DNA of 64,000 bases. Source: Actinomyces capricornis (GTDB lineage Bacteria; Actinomycetota; Actinomycetes; Actinomycetales; Actinomycetaceae). The position numbers were made by a program, and so were the translations under genes. The DNA is taken from positions 1,674,001 to 1,738,000 of the forward strand of contig NZ_AP025017.1 of NCBI RefSeq assembly GCF_019974135.1. Direction: 5' to 3'. The notes under the pieces were generated by a model. The model was not told the origin of the DNA, did no database searches, and saw nothing but the letters and a program-made list of their open reading frames with translations. Shown piece by piece: positions 43,971 to 53,955 of this stretch (within the stretch, counting starts at the first letter, position 1; each line of letters begins with the position of its first letter).

Positions 43971-46900
43971 CTAGGTGATCGAGGCCAGGAGCTTGGTGAT
44001 GCGCTGGGGGCTGACCTTGCGGGATGTCCCCAGGGTCTGGGCGAACAGGCTGACCCGCAGCTCCTCGACCATCCACCGGGCCTCGACCAGTCGCGCCTCG
44101 CGCTGCGCGTCCGGGGGCAGGGCCGCTGCCCGCGCCCGGGCCTGATCGACCGCCGTGACCACCTGGGAGACCTGGTAGGCCAGGGCCGCATCCTGGGAGG
44201 CCGCTGACGGCGAGGAGGCAGCCCGCTCCACCCGCATCGCCAGGGCGGTGAGATAGCGGGGCAGATGGGCCAGCTGATCATCCGGCGTCGCCGAGACGAA
44301 GCCGTCGCTGACCAGCTGCGCCGCATGCTCGCGCACCTCCTGGAGCGTGGTGAGCAGGGACAGGGAGGTGTGCGCTCCCACCGCCCGCTCCACCTCCCGC
44401 TGGGCCGACAGGATGCGCACGACGATGAGGGCGAGGCGGTGGACCTCATCCTCCAACTCCTCGCGCATGACACCCACCAGCTCGCCGAAGACGGTGCGCT
44501 CGCGCACCCGGTCCAGTGCCCGCTTGGTCGCGGCGGCCCACCGGCCGGCCACGCTGCGCGCCGCCGCGAGCTGCAGATCCGCCACCAGCGCCTCCGTGCT
44601 GGGGTAGGGGGAGGCCGCCAGGGTGAGTGCCTCCTGCCCGCTCCACCGGCTGCTGACCCTGCCCGCGGGCAGTATGGTGCGCGCCAGAGCCAGGGCGGTC
44701 ACCCCGGCGCCATGCTCACGGGCCTGGGCGACGGCGTCGGGAAGGATGCGCAGATCCGCGCTGGGCGCCTGCTGCCCGCGGCCCGCCTGCGAGGCCGATG
44801 CCGTGCTGCTGGCCGGCTCCGGGCGCAGGCGCGCCGCACCCCCGGAGGCCAGGAGCGCGGGGTAGCCGCGCACCACCAGGCCCGCCCGCCCGGTGGACTC
44901 CACCGTGGCCGGGATCGTGGAGCGCTGCGGGGCCCCCAGGCCCGGCACGTCGCTGGGCCAGTCGGTCAGGCCCTCGCGCTCGGCCAGCCCCGAGCGGACC
45001 GCGGACCCGGTGGGAGCCTGCGGGGCCCCCGAGTCGGCCCCCACAGGGGCCGGGCCCCCGGCTCCGTCCCGGGCCCCTGAGGGGCCCGCGCCCTGATTCG
45101 CGCCTGGAGCCCCGCCGTCGGCGCCCTGAGTGGACCGGCGCCCCTTGGCGCCCTTGCGGCCCTTGCGCCCGCGGGTGCCCTGGCGGTCCTGCGCCTCCTC
45201 CATGGCCTGGGCCAGGGCGCCGCGCACCACGGAGCGCACCGCCTCCTCCGTGCGGCCCGACAGGCGCCGGCTGAGCGCCACCAGGTCCTTGGAGCGCCCC
45301 AGGACGTGCCCGCGCTCATCGGTGGCGACGAAGGCCATGCGCAGGTGGTCGGGCTGGCGCTCGGCGGCCTCCTGCCAGTCGGCCTCGGTGATCTCCACAT
45401 CCTTCAGCCGCCTGGCCACGGCGCTGAAGGCCTCCTCGAAGGGGACCTCGGGCGCCGAGGCGCCCGGCGGCGTCGGGTAGTGCTCCACCAGGGCGGCATG
45501 GATCTGCGCCCCCACATCGGGAGCGGGCACCAGCTGGCGGCGCACCCGCTTGGGCAGGGCCCGGATCGTGGCCACGCACAGCTCGGGGCGCATGCCCGGC
45601 ACCAGCCAGTCGAAGCCCACCGGCTCCAGGCGCCCCAGGATCTCCACCGGCACCTGCACGCTCACGCCGTCGTCGTGCCGCCCGGGCTCGAAGACGTAGG
45701 CCAGCGGCAGGGTCAGATCGCCCTGCACCCAGGTGTCGGGGTAGCCGCTGGCATCATCCCCGCCGGGCAGCAGCAGCTCGCGGGTGAAGTCCAGCAGCTC
45801 GGGGGTGGCGCGCCGCTGGTCCTTCCACCAGGCGTCGAAGGCGGCCGCCGAGGTGATCGCCTCGGGCACACGGTCGTCGTAGAAGTCGAAGAGGGCCTGG
45901 TCGTCGGCCAGCAGCCCGTGGACGCGACGCCGGCGCTCGACATCCCCCAGCTCCTCGATCAGGGCCCGGTTGCGGGCCACGAAGGCGTGGCGGGCGTGCC
46001 ACCCGCCCTCGACCAGGCCCTGGCGCAGGAACATCTCACGGGCCACCTCCCCGGCGGCGGCATTGACCGAGGCCAGGGTGGCGGGGCGGTCCGCCGCCAG
46101 CGTCATGCCGTAGAGCATGACCTTCTCGTGGACCATGGCGGCGCCCTGGCGCGTGGACCAGTAGGGCTCGCCGTAGACGCGGCGCAGCAGCCCGGCCCGC
46201 TCGGCGGCCTCCTCCACCCACCGGGAGTCCACCTTGGCGACCGTGCGGGCGAAGAGCCGGGAGGTCTCCACCAGCTCGGCGGTCATCACCCAGTCGTAGG
46301 TCTTGCGGCGCAGCCCGCTGCCCGGCCAGATGGTGAAGCGCGTGCCCCGGGCCCCGGCGTAGTCGCGGCGCCGCTCATCCCAGTTGCCCACGTTGGACAG
46401 CAGGCCTGTCAGCAGGCTGCGGTGGATGGCATCGGCATCCGGGGTGTCGGCGCTGCGGCCCAGGGCGACCACGGCGGCCGCCACACCCCCGTGGGCGATC
46501 TGGGCGGCGTGGGAGCCCGGCTCCAGGGCCTCGGTGGCGGCGCGGATGGCGCGGGCGGTCGGCAGCTCGATGGGGGCCGCGCTCAGCCCCAGGGGGCGGG
46601 CCAGCTCGCGCAGCTGGGCGTGGACGTCCTGCCACTCGCGCACCCGCAGGTAGTGGAGGAACTCCGAGCGGCACATGCGGCGGAAGGCCGAGCCCGACAG
46701 CTCGCGGCCCTGGGTGCGCAGGTAGCGCCACAGGTTGAGGTAGGTCAGGAAGTCGCTCGTGGGGTCGGCGAAGCGGCGGTGCATGGCATCGGAGGCCTCC
46801 TGGCGGTCGGCCGGGCGCTCGCGCACATCCTGGATGGACAGCGCGGCCACGATGACCATGACCTCCCCGGCGCAGCCCAGCTCGCCGGCCTCCAGGAGCA

Positions 46901-48893
46901 TGCGCCCCAGGCGGGGGTCGATGGGCAGGCGCGCCAGGCGGCGGCCGATGGCCGTCAGTCGCGGGCCGCCCTGTCCCCGCCTCTCGTGGCCGGGGCCCCG
47001 GGAGGCCGCCGTCTCGATCGCGCCGATCTCGGTGAGCAGCTGGATGCCGCTGCGCACCTGACTGGGGTCGGGCGCATCCAGGAAGGGGAAGTCCTCGACG
47101 GCGCCCAGCCCCAGGGCCGCCATCTGCAGGATGACGCTGGCCAGGGAGGTGCGCAGGATCTCGGGCTCGGTGTACTGCGGGCGGGAGTCGAAGTCCGCCT
47201 GGGAGTACAGGCGGATGGCGATGCCGTCGGCCACGCGGCCGCAGCGGCCCGAGCGCTGGTTGGCGCTGGCCTGGCTGACGGCCTCGATGGGCAGGCGCTG
47301 GACCTTGGTGCGGTTGGAGTAGCGCGAGATGCGGGCCAGGCCCGGGTCGATGACGTAGCGGATGCCCGGCACCGTCAGGGAGGTCTCGGCGACATTGGTG
47401 GCCAGGACGATCCTGCGCGTGGAGTGGGCCTGGAAGACCCGGTGCTGCTCGGCGGCCGACAGGCGCGAGTAGAGGGGGACGATCTCCACGGCGCCGGGGA
47501 CCGAGGAGCGGCCATCGGGGGTGTGTCGGGGCCCCAGGTGGTCGATGAGGGCCGCCTCGGTGTCCCGGATATCCCGCTCCCCGGCCAGGAAGACCAGGAT
47601 GTCCCCGGGGCCCGCCGCCATGAGCTCATCGACGGCATCCAGGATGCCGGTGACCTGGTCGCGCTCCTCCTGGGGGCCGGGGCTGGCGGGGCGGCCGCGC
47701 GCGGCTCGGGCGCCCCGGCCCGCGGGGCCCGGGGCGGTGGAATCAGCCGAGGCCGAGGCCCGCGCGGCCTCGCGGCGCGCCCGGGCGGCCGCGCGCACCT
47801 GGGGATCGGGGGAGGTCAGGGCCTCCAGCTCGGCCTCGCTCAGCTCCCCCGGGGCGGGCGAGGCGGCGGGCCCGCCACCGCTGCCGGCGGTGGGTGCGGC
47901 GCCGTCCTGCGGGTCGTCGGGGGCGTCGTCGTCGGCGATGAGCGGGCGGTAGCGGATCTCGACGGGGTAGGTGCGCCCGGAGACCTCGATGACCGGTGCC
48001 GGCACCACGGCGGAGACCTCCTGGCCGTCGGCGCCGGCGCGGGCCGCGCGCTGCCCGAAGTGGCGGGCGAAGCGCTCGGAGTCGATGGTGGCCGAGGTGA
48101 TGATGACCTTGAGGTCCGGGCGGCTGGGCAGCAGGCGGGCCAGGTAGCCCAGGATGAAGTCGATGTTCAGGCTGCGCTCATGGGCCTCGTCCACGATGAT
48201 CGTGTCGTAGCGGGAGAGCTGGGGGTCGGACTGGATCTCGGCCAGCAGGATGCCGTCGGTCATGAGCTTGACCAGGGTGGTGGGGCCCACCTCCTCGGTG
48301 AAGCGCACCTGGTAGCCCACGATGCCCTCGCGCCCGATGCGGGTGCCCAGCTCGTGGGCGATGCGCTCGGCCACGGAGCGCGCCGCGATGCGCCGCGGCT
48401 GGGTGTGGCCGATCATGCCGGTGACCCCGCGGCCCAGCTCCAGGCAGATCTTGGGCAGCTGGGTGGTCTTGCCGCTGCCGGTCTCCCCGGCCACGATGAC
48501 CACCTGGTGGTCGCGGATGGCCTCGGCGATCTCCTCGCGGCGCGCGGAGACCGGGAGCTGGTCGGGGTAGACGATGGCGGGGACCGCCTGGTGGCGGGCC
48601 TCGACCTGCTCAGGGGTGTAGCCGCGGCGGGGGTGGTCGGGCCCGCGGCGGGGTCGGCCCTTGCGCCGGCCGCGACCGTGCCGGCGGGTGGAGGGCCGGG
48701 AGTGGGAGCCGTGCCCCTGCTCCTCGCCGCTGCGCGGGCGGTCGTGATCCGTGGCGGCGCCGTCGGTGCTGGCGGGCTCTGCGCCCTGCCCGACCTCGGC
48801 GCCGCGCCCCCGATGCTGGCGATCGCCGTGGCTCGCGGATCCGGTCGCCTGCCCCTGGGCGCTGCGGTTCTGCTCGTTCTGGCCGTGTTCCAT
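43971..48893 (-). CDS. hrpA: DEAH-box ATP-dependent RNA helicase HrpA
   Basis: ATG 48893 gives 1640 residues. The frame is open upstream to 49691, but there it runs through the reductase gene and is not used. A disordered, Gln/Arg/His-rich N-terminus of about 100 residues precedes the helicase core: Walker A GETGSGKT (about 135-142), DEAH (about 235), SAT (IITSATID) and QRSGRCGR. HA2, OB and DUF3418-like domains follow. Gly/Ala/Pro-rich linkers (about 310-380 and 1210-1290) enlarge it beyond the usual 1300 residues. HrpA acts on RNA and resolves stalled ribosomes in E. coli; the role here is inferred. Confidence 0.94.
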   Translation of the reverse strand: MEHGQNEQNRSAQGQATGSASHGDRQHRGRGAEVGQGAEPASTDGAATDHDRPRSGEEQGHGSHSRPSTRRHGRGRRKGRPRRGPDHPRRGYTPEQVEARHQAVPAIVYPDQLPVSARREEIAEAIRDHQVVIVAGETGSGKTTQLPKICLELGRGVTGMIGHTQPRRIAARSVAERIAHELGTRIGREGIVGYQVRFTEEVGPTTLVKLMTDGILLAEIQSDPQLSRYDTIIVDEAHERSLNIDFILGYLARLLPSRPDLKVIITSATIDSERFARHFGQRAARAGADGQEVSAVVPAPVIEVSGRTYPVEIRYRPLIADDDAPDDPQDGAAPTAGSGGGPAASPAPGELSEAELEALTSPDPQVRAAARARREAARASASADSTAPGPAGRGARAARGRPASPGPQEERDQVTGILDAVDELMAAGPGDILVFLAGERDIRDTEAALIDHLGPRHTPDGRSSVPGAVEIVPLYSRLSAAEQHRVFQAHSTRRIVLATNVAETSLTVPGIRYVIDPGLARISRYSNRTKVQRLPIEAVSQASANQRSGRCGRVADGIAIRLYSQADFDSRPQYTEPEILRTSLASVILQMAALGLGAVEDFPFLDAPDPSQVRSGIQLLTEIGAIETAASRGPGHERRGQGGPRLTAIGRRLARLPIDPRLGRMLLEAGELGCAGEVMVIVAALSIQDVRERPADRQEASDAMHRRFADPTSDFLTYLNLWRYLRTQGRELSGSAFRRMCRSEFLHYLRVREWQDVHAQLRELARPLGLSAAPIELPTARAIRAATEALEPGSHAAQIAHGGVAAAVVALGRSADTPDADAIHRSLLTGLLSNVGNWDERRRDYAGARGTRFTIWPGSGLRRKTYDWVMTAELVETSRLFARTVAKVDSRWVEEAAERAGLLRRVYGEPYWSTRQGAAMVHEKVMLYGMTLAADRPATLASVNAAAGEVAREMFLRQGLVEGGWHARHAFVARNRALIEELGDVERRRRVHGLLADDQALFDFYDDRVPEAITSAAAFDAWWKDQRRATPELLDFTRELLLPGGDDASGYPDTWVQGDLTLPLAYVFEPGRHDDGVSVQVPVEILGRLEPVGFDWLVPGMRPELCVATIRALPKRVRRQLVPAPDVGAQIHAALVEHYPTPPGASAPEVPFEEAFSAVARRLKDVEITEADWQEAAERQPDHLRMAFVATDERGHVLGRSKDLVALSRRLSGRTEEAVRSVVRGALAQAMEEAQDRQGTRGRKGRKGAKGRRSTQGADGGAPGANQGAGPSGARDGAGGPAPVGADSGAPQAPTGSAVRSGLAEREGLTDWPSDVPGLGAPQRSTIPATVESTGRAGLVVRGYPALLASGGAARLRPEPASSTASASQAGRGQQAPSADLRILPDAVAQAREHGAGVTALALARTILPAGRVSSRWSGQEALTLAASPYPSTEALVADLQLAAARSVAGRWAAATKRALDRVRERTVFGELVGVMREELEDEVHRLALIVVRILSAQREVERAVGAHTSLSLLTTLQEVREHAAQLVSDGFVSATPDDQLAHLPRYLTALAMRVERAASSPSAASQDAALAYQVSQVVTAVDQARARAAALPPDAQREARLVEARWMVEELRVSLFAQTLGTSRKVSPQRITKLLASIT

Positions 48894-49032
48894 AGGGGGC
48901 CCATTGTTCCCTACGCGGCTGCCGCCCTGCGCACGCGCCGCGTCGCAGGGCTCCCGTGCCGCTGCGGGTGGGGGCAGACCGGGGATGGGCAGCGGCGGGC
49001 GCCGGGCACGACCGCAGGGGGCAGAGGACCGC

Positions 49033-49617
49033 TCAGCCGGGGCGGTAGACGCGGTAGGTGGCATGGACCAGGCCGTTCTGGCCGGTGTGGGAGGCCACCA
49101 GCTCCAGGCGGGTGTCCCGGGGCAGGGGGCCGAAGAGCGGCAGGCCCGAGCCCAGGAGGACCGGCGCCCAGGCCAGGGTGATCTCGTCGATGAGATCCTC
49201 GCACAGGAAGGACTGGATGACCCTCCCGCCATCAACATAGACCTGCCGGGCGCCCCGGGCATCGAGCAGCGCGACCGCCTCCTCCAGGCTGCGCGCCGGC
49301 GTGATCCGGGGGTCCTCGGCCTCCAGGGCGGTGGACAGCACAATGACGCCCAGGCCCTCATAGGGCCACTCCTCGAAGGTGAGGACCTTCTCATAGGTAC
49401 CCCGTCCCATGACCAGGTGGTCGATGCTGGGCAGGAACTGCTCCCACTCCAGGGCGTGGGCACTGGTGCTGGGTCCCGCAGGTGCCTCGGGTGCATGGTG
49501 GCGTGGCCCGGGGGCGGGATCGGTGAGCCATTCGATTGCGCCATCGGGCCGGGCGATGAAGCCATCCAGGCTCGCCGCGATGAACACCCTGCCCCTCCAC
49601 GGCCGCTCACCGACCAC
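49033..49617 (-). CDS. RibD C-terminal-type (dihydrofolate-reductase-like) protein
   Basis: GTG 49617 has GGGGAG 6 bp upstream and gives 194 residues; GTG 49587 is an alternative. It shows RVFIAASLDGFIARPDGAI, HLVMGRGTYEKVL and VYVDGGRVIQSFL, the NADPH-binding DHFR-like fold of the YyaP/RibD-C family. Members are often called dihydrofolate reductases, but most have no known substrate. Confidence 0.88.
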   Translation of the reverse strand: MVGERPWRGRVFIAASLDGFIARPDGAIEWLTDPAPGPRHHAPEAPAGPSTSAHALEWEQFLPSIDHLVMGRGTYEKVLTFEEWPYEGLGVIVLSTALEAEDPRITPARSLEEAVALLDARGARQVYVDGGRVIQSFLCEDLIDEITLAWAPVLLGSGLPLFGPLPRDTRLELVASHTGQNGLVHATYRVYRPG

Positions 49618-49744
49618 TGCTGCTCCCCTGCTGGATGCTGCCAGTAAATGACCCCGGAAGAGTACCGCGCTTCCCCGGTCGGGGTGTCCACCGCCGGGTG
49701 AGACCGGTTTGTGGCCCGGTGAGCGCTCCTGGTTGAGTGAGGCC

Positions 49745-50824
49745 ATGAGCCGCCTCCAGATCGCGGGCTGGGTCCTCGCCGCTGTGATCGCGCTGGCCGC
49801 GCTGATCAGCATCCACCCGCCCCTGACCCTGCAGCCCTTCATCGCCCAGCTCATCGCGATGCGCTCCTTCATGGCCGTCGGATGGGGGATCCTGGGCCTG
49901 CTCGCCGCCCTGCTGGCGATCATGCTGCGCCTATGGGCCCGCCGCAGCGGACGGACCGGCCGCCGCGCAGGGCTGAGCAGCGCGGTCCTGGCCCTCGTCC
50001 TGGTCCTCGTCGCCCTGACCCACGGCGGCATCCTGGCCGGCCGCGGAACCTCCATGAGCACCCTGGCGGCCATCACGGACAAGAGCGGGCAGGAGGACGT
50101 CACCGTCCTGGCCCTCAACACCGAGCGGGAGGATGTCACCATCCAGGACCTGACGGAGGCCGCCAACGCTGCGCAGGCCGACGTGATCATCCTGCCCGAG
50201 ACCACCGCCGCCTACGGCGAGCGCCTCGCCGCGGCGCTGGCGGGCACCAGCCTCGGCGCCCAGGCCACCTTCACCGTCTTCAGCGCCGTCTCGCCCCCGC
50301 TCGACCCGGACGACGACACCTATGGCCCCGGGCGGATCGACCCGGTCGATGCCACCACGATGCTGGTCTCCTCCCGCCTCGGGGACTACCGGCAGGTGGA
50401 GGGGCCCAAGGGGACCGGGCGCGGACTGGTGATGGTCGAGCCCGTGGACGGCACCGGCCCCGTCATCGCCGGGGCCCACACCTACCCCCCAGTACCGGGC
50501 TACATGACCCTGTGGCGCACCTCCCTGACCGGGGTGGCCGCCATCTGCCAGAACCCACCGGATGGGCTCATCCTGGCCGGGGACCTCAACGCCACACGCG
50601 ACCACGGCCCCCTGCGGGACCTCCACCGCTGCGCCAGCGCCGGGGAGCAGGCGGGCATCGGCGGCCTGGCCACCTGGCCGAGCACCACCGACAGCACCCT
50701 CATGGGCGCCACCATCGACCACATCCTCGTCGACGCCGCAGCCTGGCAGGGCACCGCCGGTGAGGTCATCACCGTTGCACGCACCGACCACCGCGGCGTC
50801 GTCGTGCGTCTGACCGCGCGGTAG
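49745..50824 (+). CDS. Membrane-anchored endonuclease/exonuclease/phosphatase-family protein
   Basis: ATG 49745 gives 359 residues. Three hydrophobic N-terminal helices precede an EEP-fold domain: VTVLALNTEREDVTIQDL, then DVIILPETTAAYGERL, LILAGDLNATRDHGPL and TIDHILVDAA with ARTDHRGVVV. The catalytic Glu, Asp, Asn and His positions are all present. The domain lies outside the membrane. Related actinobacterial proteins are annotated only by fold; substrate is unknown. Confidence 0.85.
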   Translation: MSRLQIAGWVLAAVIALAALISIHPPLTLQPFIAQLIAMRSFMAVGWGILGLLAALLAIMLRLWARRSGRTGRRAGLSSAVLALVLVLVALTHGGILAGRGTSMSTLAAITDKSGQEDVTVLALNTEREDVTIQDLTEAANAAQADVIILPETTAAYGERLAAALAGTSLGAQATFTVFSAVSPPLDPDDDTYGPGRIDPVDATTMLVSSRLGDYRQVEGPKGTGRGLVMVEPVDGTGPVIAGAHTYPPVPGYMTLWRTSLTGVAAICQNPPDGLILAGDLNATRDHGPLRDLHRCASAGEQAGIGGLATWPSTTDSTLMGATIDHILVDAAAWQGTAGEVITVARTDHRGVVVRLTAR

Positions 50825-50927
50825 ACCGCCTCGGCATCACAGCACCCGGGGCCGCGCGAACTCCCTGCGGGGCGGTTGGCGGCAGTCGGCCGGCGACGGC
50901 GCACCGGCTGCGGCCCCGCTGCGGGGC

Positions 50928-51743
50928 TCAGGCCAGGCGGCGCGCCACCCACTCCACGCCCATGCGCGCGGCCTCCAGCCTGGCCTCCTGGGAGGAGGCG
51001 GCGCTGACCTGCTCCAGGCGGCTGCCCTTCTGGAGCAGGGGGAGGCCCTGCGCGGCGGCCGCGGCGGTATCGGGCATCTCGTTGATGAGGACCCCGTAGA
51101 TCATGAGCACCGGCCAGGGAAGGTCGGCCATGGTAGTGGCGGGCTCCTGCATGGAGAAGTCGGCGAGCGTCTCCTTGGACAGCACATTCCACCTGCGGGC
51201 GTTGGGGTTGTCATCCGGGATGCGGGTCAGCCCGTGCGCGGCCAGCTCGTCGAGCTGCTCGGGGGAGAAGACCTCCTCCCACAGGATCGACTGGGGGCCC
51301 ACCACCGCCCCCACCAGGACGGCGGTGCGCACCCGCTCGGGGCGCGCCACCAGCGCCGCAGTCGCCCCGAAGCCATTGGCGTGGATGGCCTGGCGCTCGT
51401 AGCCGCGCTCGGCCAGCCAGCTGGAGACCGCCCGCAGGTCCTCCGCCTCGCCCGCCAGGGTGATGACGGCGTCGTCGGAATCCCCCAGCCCGGAGAAGTC
51501 GATGGCCAGGGTGGCCAGGCCCGCCTCCCGGTAGTGGGCGGCCACCAGGTCCAGGTGGCCCTCGATCCCCCGGCGGTGCGTGAGGAAGTCGTGTGCCAGG
51601 AGCACCGCGCCCTCGGCGCGCGCTGGGGCGGGCTCCTCGGCGGTGGGAGTGGCATCCGGGTCGAGGGGAGCGGCGCCCGGGGGCAGCGTGAGGGTCCCCG
51701 CCAAGGTGATGCCTCGGGGGGTGTCGATACGGACCTCGCTCAT
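50928..51743 (-). CDS. Alpha/beta hydrolase-fold protein lacking the nucleophile Ser
   Basis: The 271-residue product has the fold: LLAHDFLTHRRGIEGHL, LATLAIDFSGLGDSDD and LVGAVVGPQSI. At the nucleophile elbow, where GxSxG is expected, it reads HANGFGATAAL. The residue in the Ser position is Gly, so classical hydrolysis seems unlikely. It may be an inactive or altered-activity member. A palindrome at 51766-51782 lies just upstream. Confidence 0.8.
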   Translation of the reverse strand: MSEVRIDTPRGITLAGTLTLPPGAAPLDPDATPTAEEPAPARAEGAVLLAHDFLTHRRGIEGHLDLVAAHYREAGLATLAIDFSGLGDSDDAVITLAGEAEDLRAVSSWLAERGYERQAIHANGFGATAALVARPERVRTAVLVGAVVGPQSILWEEVFSPEQLDELAAHGLTRIPDDNPNARRWNVLSKETLADFSMQEPATTMADLPWPVLMIYGVLINEMPDTAAAAAQGLPLLQKGSRLEQVSAASSQEARLEAARMGVEWVARRLA

Positions 51744-51765
51744 GAAGCCAAACTTAAATCAGAAA

Positions 51766-51782
51766 GTGATGACGGTCATCAC
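51766..51782. promoter_or_regulatory. Operator-like palindrome upstream of the alpha/beta hydrolase
   Basis: GTGATGACGGTCATCAC has two perfect 8-bp arms around one base. It is 22 bp before the hydrolase start on the minus strand, next to an AT-rich GATTTAAGT patch, so it probably sits in the promoter. Confidence 0.5.
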
Positions 51783-51988
51783 AGGGATGTGGGCTGTGCT
51801 GCCGATTGCGCTGCCAGCGTGAAGGCGCGACGGCGATCCGGGCCGGCCGCCGGACCGGCCCCGGGACTCCCGCCCCCGTGCCGCAGAGCCGCGCGGGCCA
51901 GCGCCGGTCGCTGCGTCGTCGTCGGCATCCGGTGACAGGCGACGACGCCAGGGCGGGATCGGCCACCGGGCCTCCGTCTCGGCCCGCC

Positions 51989-52921
51989 TCAGCCCTCCTC
52001 GGCCCCGGTGGGCAGGGGCAGTGAGCGGGTGATCTCCACGGCCCGACGCACCTGGGCGGGGTCGGTGCGCTGCGGCTCACCGGGGCGCAGGCCCTCCTTG
52101 GCCAGGCGCATATGCACCTCCCGCACGCCGGTGGACTCCACCAGCGCGCTGATGGCGTCGGGCCGGATGCCCCCCGCGGCGATGACCGTGGGCCCCTCGG
52201 CGCCCGCCAGGCCGGCGATGACCTGGGTGCCCTGGGCGGCGGTGGCCGCGCCACCACTGGTGAGCACGTAGTCCAGTCCCAGGCCCCCCAGGTCCCCGTA
52301 GATCTCCACCGGGTCGCGGGCCTCGTCGAAGGCCCGGTGGAAGGTGACCGGGGCCCCCTCGGCCATCCCCATGAGGAGGCGCACGAGGCCGCGGTCCACT
52401 GCGCCGTCGGGCGTCAGCGCCCCGATGACGAAGCCCAGCTCGACCGCCGGCGGGAGGAAGGCCCCGCCGCCGGTGATCTGGGGGCGCGTGAACTCGCTCA
52501 TCTCACGGGCCAGGGCGGCGATGCGGCGCACGTCGGCGATCATGGCCCGCCCCTCATCGGCGTCGTAGACGAAGCAGCCCCCGCGCGGCCGGATGAGCAC
52601 GCGCAGCCCGAAGGGCGCGGCGGCGCTGGAGCGCGTCCAGTGCGGCCCGGCCAGGGCGCGGCGCTCCTCGACCTGCTCGGCGGCCGCGAAGATCGCGGCC
52701 TCGATAGTGCCGATCGACGACGTCGTGCCGCTGGCGGTGAGGTTGTCGCCCAGCTCGACGCGGTCGGCGCCCTCCCGCGCGGCGATCCGCACCCCTTCGA
52801 CATCCTCCACGCAGATCTCCAGGACCACATGGTCCGGGTGGCGCCAGGCCGGGCCTGAGGAGTCGGAGTGCGCCTGGTACTTCAAGGAGGGGGCGGAGTG
52901 GGTGAGCTTCATGGCGTTCAT
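51989..52921 (-). CDS. cutC: CutC-family protein
   Basis: ATG 52921 or 52912 may be the start; no ribosome site decides. The 310-residue TIM-barrel protein has the CutC pattern LEICVEDVEGVRIAAREGAD, then RVELGDNLTASG, VLIRPRGGCFVYD, PVTFHRAFDE and LTSGGA. CutC was linked to copper homeostasis, but its function is disputed. An inserted stretch (about 85-105) and a C-terminal tail lengthen it over the usual 250 residues. A metal-cation exporter gene follows upstream on the same strand. Confidence 0.92.
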   Translation of the reverse strand: MNAMKLTHSAPSLKYQAHSDSSGPAWRHPDHVVLEICVEDVEGVRIAAREGADRVELGDNLTASGTTSSIGTIEAAIFAAAEQVEERRALAGPHWTRSSAAAPFGLRVLIRPRGGCFVYDADEGRAMIADVRRIAALAREMSEFTRPQITGGGAFLPPAVELGFVIGALTPDGAVDRGLVRLLMGMAEGAPVTFHRAFDEARDPVEIYGDLGGLGLDYVLTSGGAATAAQGTQVIAGLAGAEGPTVIAAGGIRPDAISALVESTGVREVHMRLAKEGLRPGEPQRTDPAQVRRAVEITRSLPLPTGAEEG

Positions 52922-52997
52922 GGCACGAGTGTGGCATGCGCAACGTGGTGCGGGCCACTTCCTGTGGGCTCGGAAGGGGCTGCCCGGCTCCCGGGGC

Positions 52998-53915
52998 TCA
53001 CACGTCGGCGACGTCCTCGTAGGAGCGGGGGTCCTCGATCGGCTCCAGGTGGGCCGAGATGCGCAGGCTCGCATCGGCGGCCACCAGCTCGTCGATGACC
53101 TCCTCGGTGAAGTCGTGCCCCTGCTTGACGCTCCAGGCGGCGGGCACCAGGACGTGCAGGTCCATGAACCGGCGCGCCCCGGCCTCCCGCAGTCTTACGG
53201 CGTGGAAGTCGATGACGCCGGGGCGCCGACGGCGCTCCAGCACCTCCTCCACGGTCCTGAGCGCCTCGGCGGAGGGGGCGGCGTCCATGAGGCCGGCCAC
53301 CGACTCGCGGATGAGCTTGAAGCCGGTCCACATGATGTTCAGGCCCGCGCCCAGCGCCACGATGGCGTCCAGGATCGGGGAGTCGAAGACCGCGACCAGC
53401 CCCACGCCCACCAGCACGGCCGCGGAGGTGACGATGTCGGTGGCCAGGTGCTTGGCATCGGCGATGAGGGTCAGCGACCGCTCCTGGCGGCCCTTGCGGT
53501 AGAGCACCCAGGCCACCGCGCCGTTGAGCAGGGAGGCGATGACCGAGATGACCAGGCCGACCCCCAGCTGCTCGGGCATGACGGGATTCAGGAGCCGCTC
53601 GATGGAGGAGATGATGATGAAGGCGGCCGCCACGAAGATCATGACGCCCTCGATGACGGCCGAGAAGTACTCGGCCTTGGAGTGGCCGAACTGGTGGTCG
53701 GCGTCGGCGGGGCGGATGGAGATCTTCAGGACGATGAGGGCCACCACGGCCGCCACCAGGTTGACCAGGGACTCGGCGGCGTCGGAGAGCAGCCCCACCG
53801 AGCCGGTCAGCCAGGCGGCCAGGCCCTTGAGGGCGATGGTGCCCAGGGCCGCGGCGATCGACAGCCAGGCGTAGGCACTGAGGTCCTTGGGTGGGGTGTA
53901 GCGCGGTGTGGACAC
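52998..53915 (-). CDS. Cation diffusion facilitator (zinc/iron-type efflux)
   Basis: GTG 53915 gives 305 residues; the open frame continues into the adjacent palindrome and is not used. Six membrane helices are present, with the metal site residues in SDAAESLVNL and HLATDIVTS, and DHQFGHSKAEY between helices. A cytoplasmic domain with RRPGVIDFHAVRLREAG follows. It exports divalent metals by proton antiport; the metal cannot be fixed from sequence. The gene precedes cutC by 76 bp on the same strand. Confidence 0.92.
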   Translation of the reverse strand: MSTPRYTPPKDLSAYAWLSIAAALGTIALKGLAAWLTGSVGLLSDAAESLVNLVAAVVALIVLKISIRPADADHQFGHSKAEYFSAVIEGVMIFVAAAFIIISSIERLLNPVMPEQLGVGLVISVIASLLNGAVAWVLYRKGRQERSLTLIADAKHLATDIVTSAAVLVGVGLVAVFDSPILDAIVALGAGLNIMWTGFKLIRESVAGLMDAAPSAEALRTVEEVLERRRRPGVIDFHAVRLREAGARRFMDLHVLVPAAWSVKQGHDFTEEVIDELVAADASLRISAHLEPIEDPRSYEDVADV

Positions 53916-53955
53916 CCGCCGATCATCCCTGCTCGGGCGCCTCCCTGGCCACCCA

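Noticed and set aside
45306..49181. A plus-strand open frame of about 1290 codons
   Set aside because: It is antisense to hrpA and the reductase gene, with shadow composition.
48894..49691. Upstream extension of the hrpA frame
   Set aside because: It runs through the reductase gene in another frame and has no helicase features; MEHGQNEQ at 48893 is the better start.
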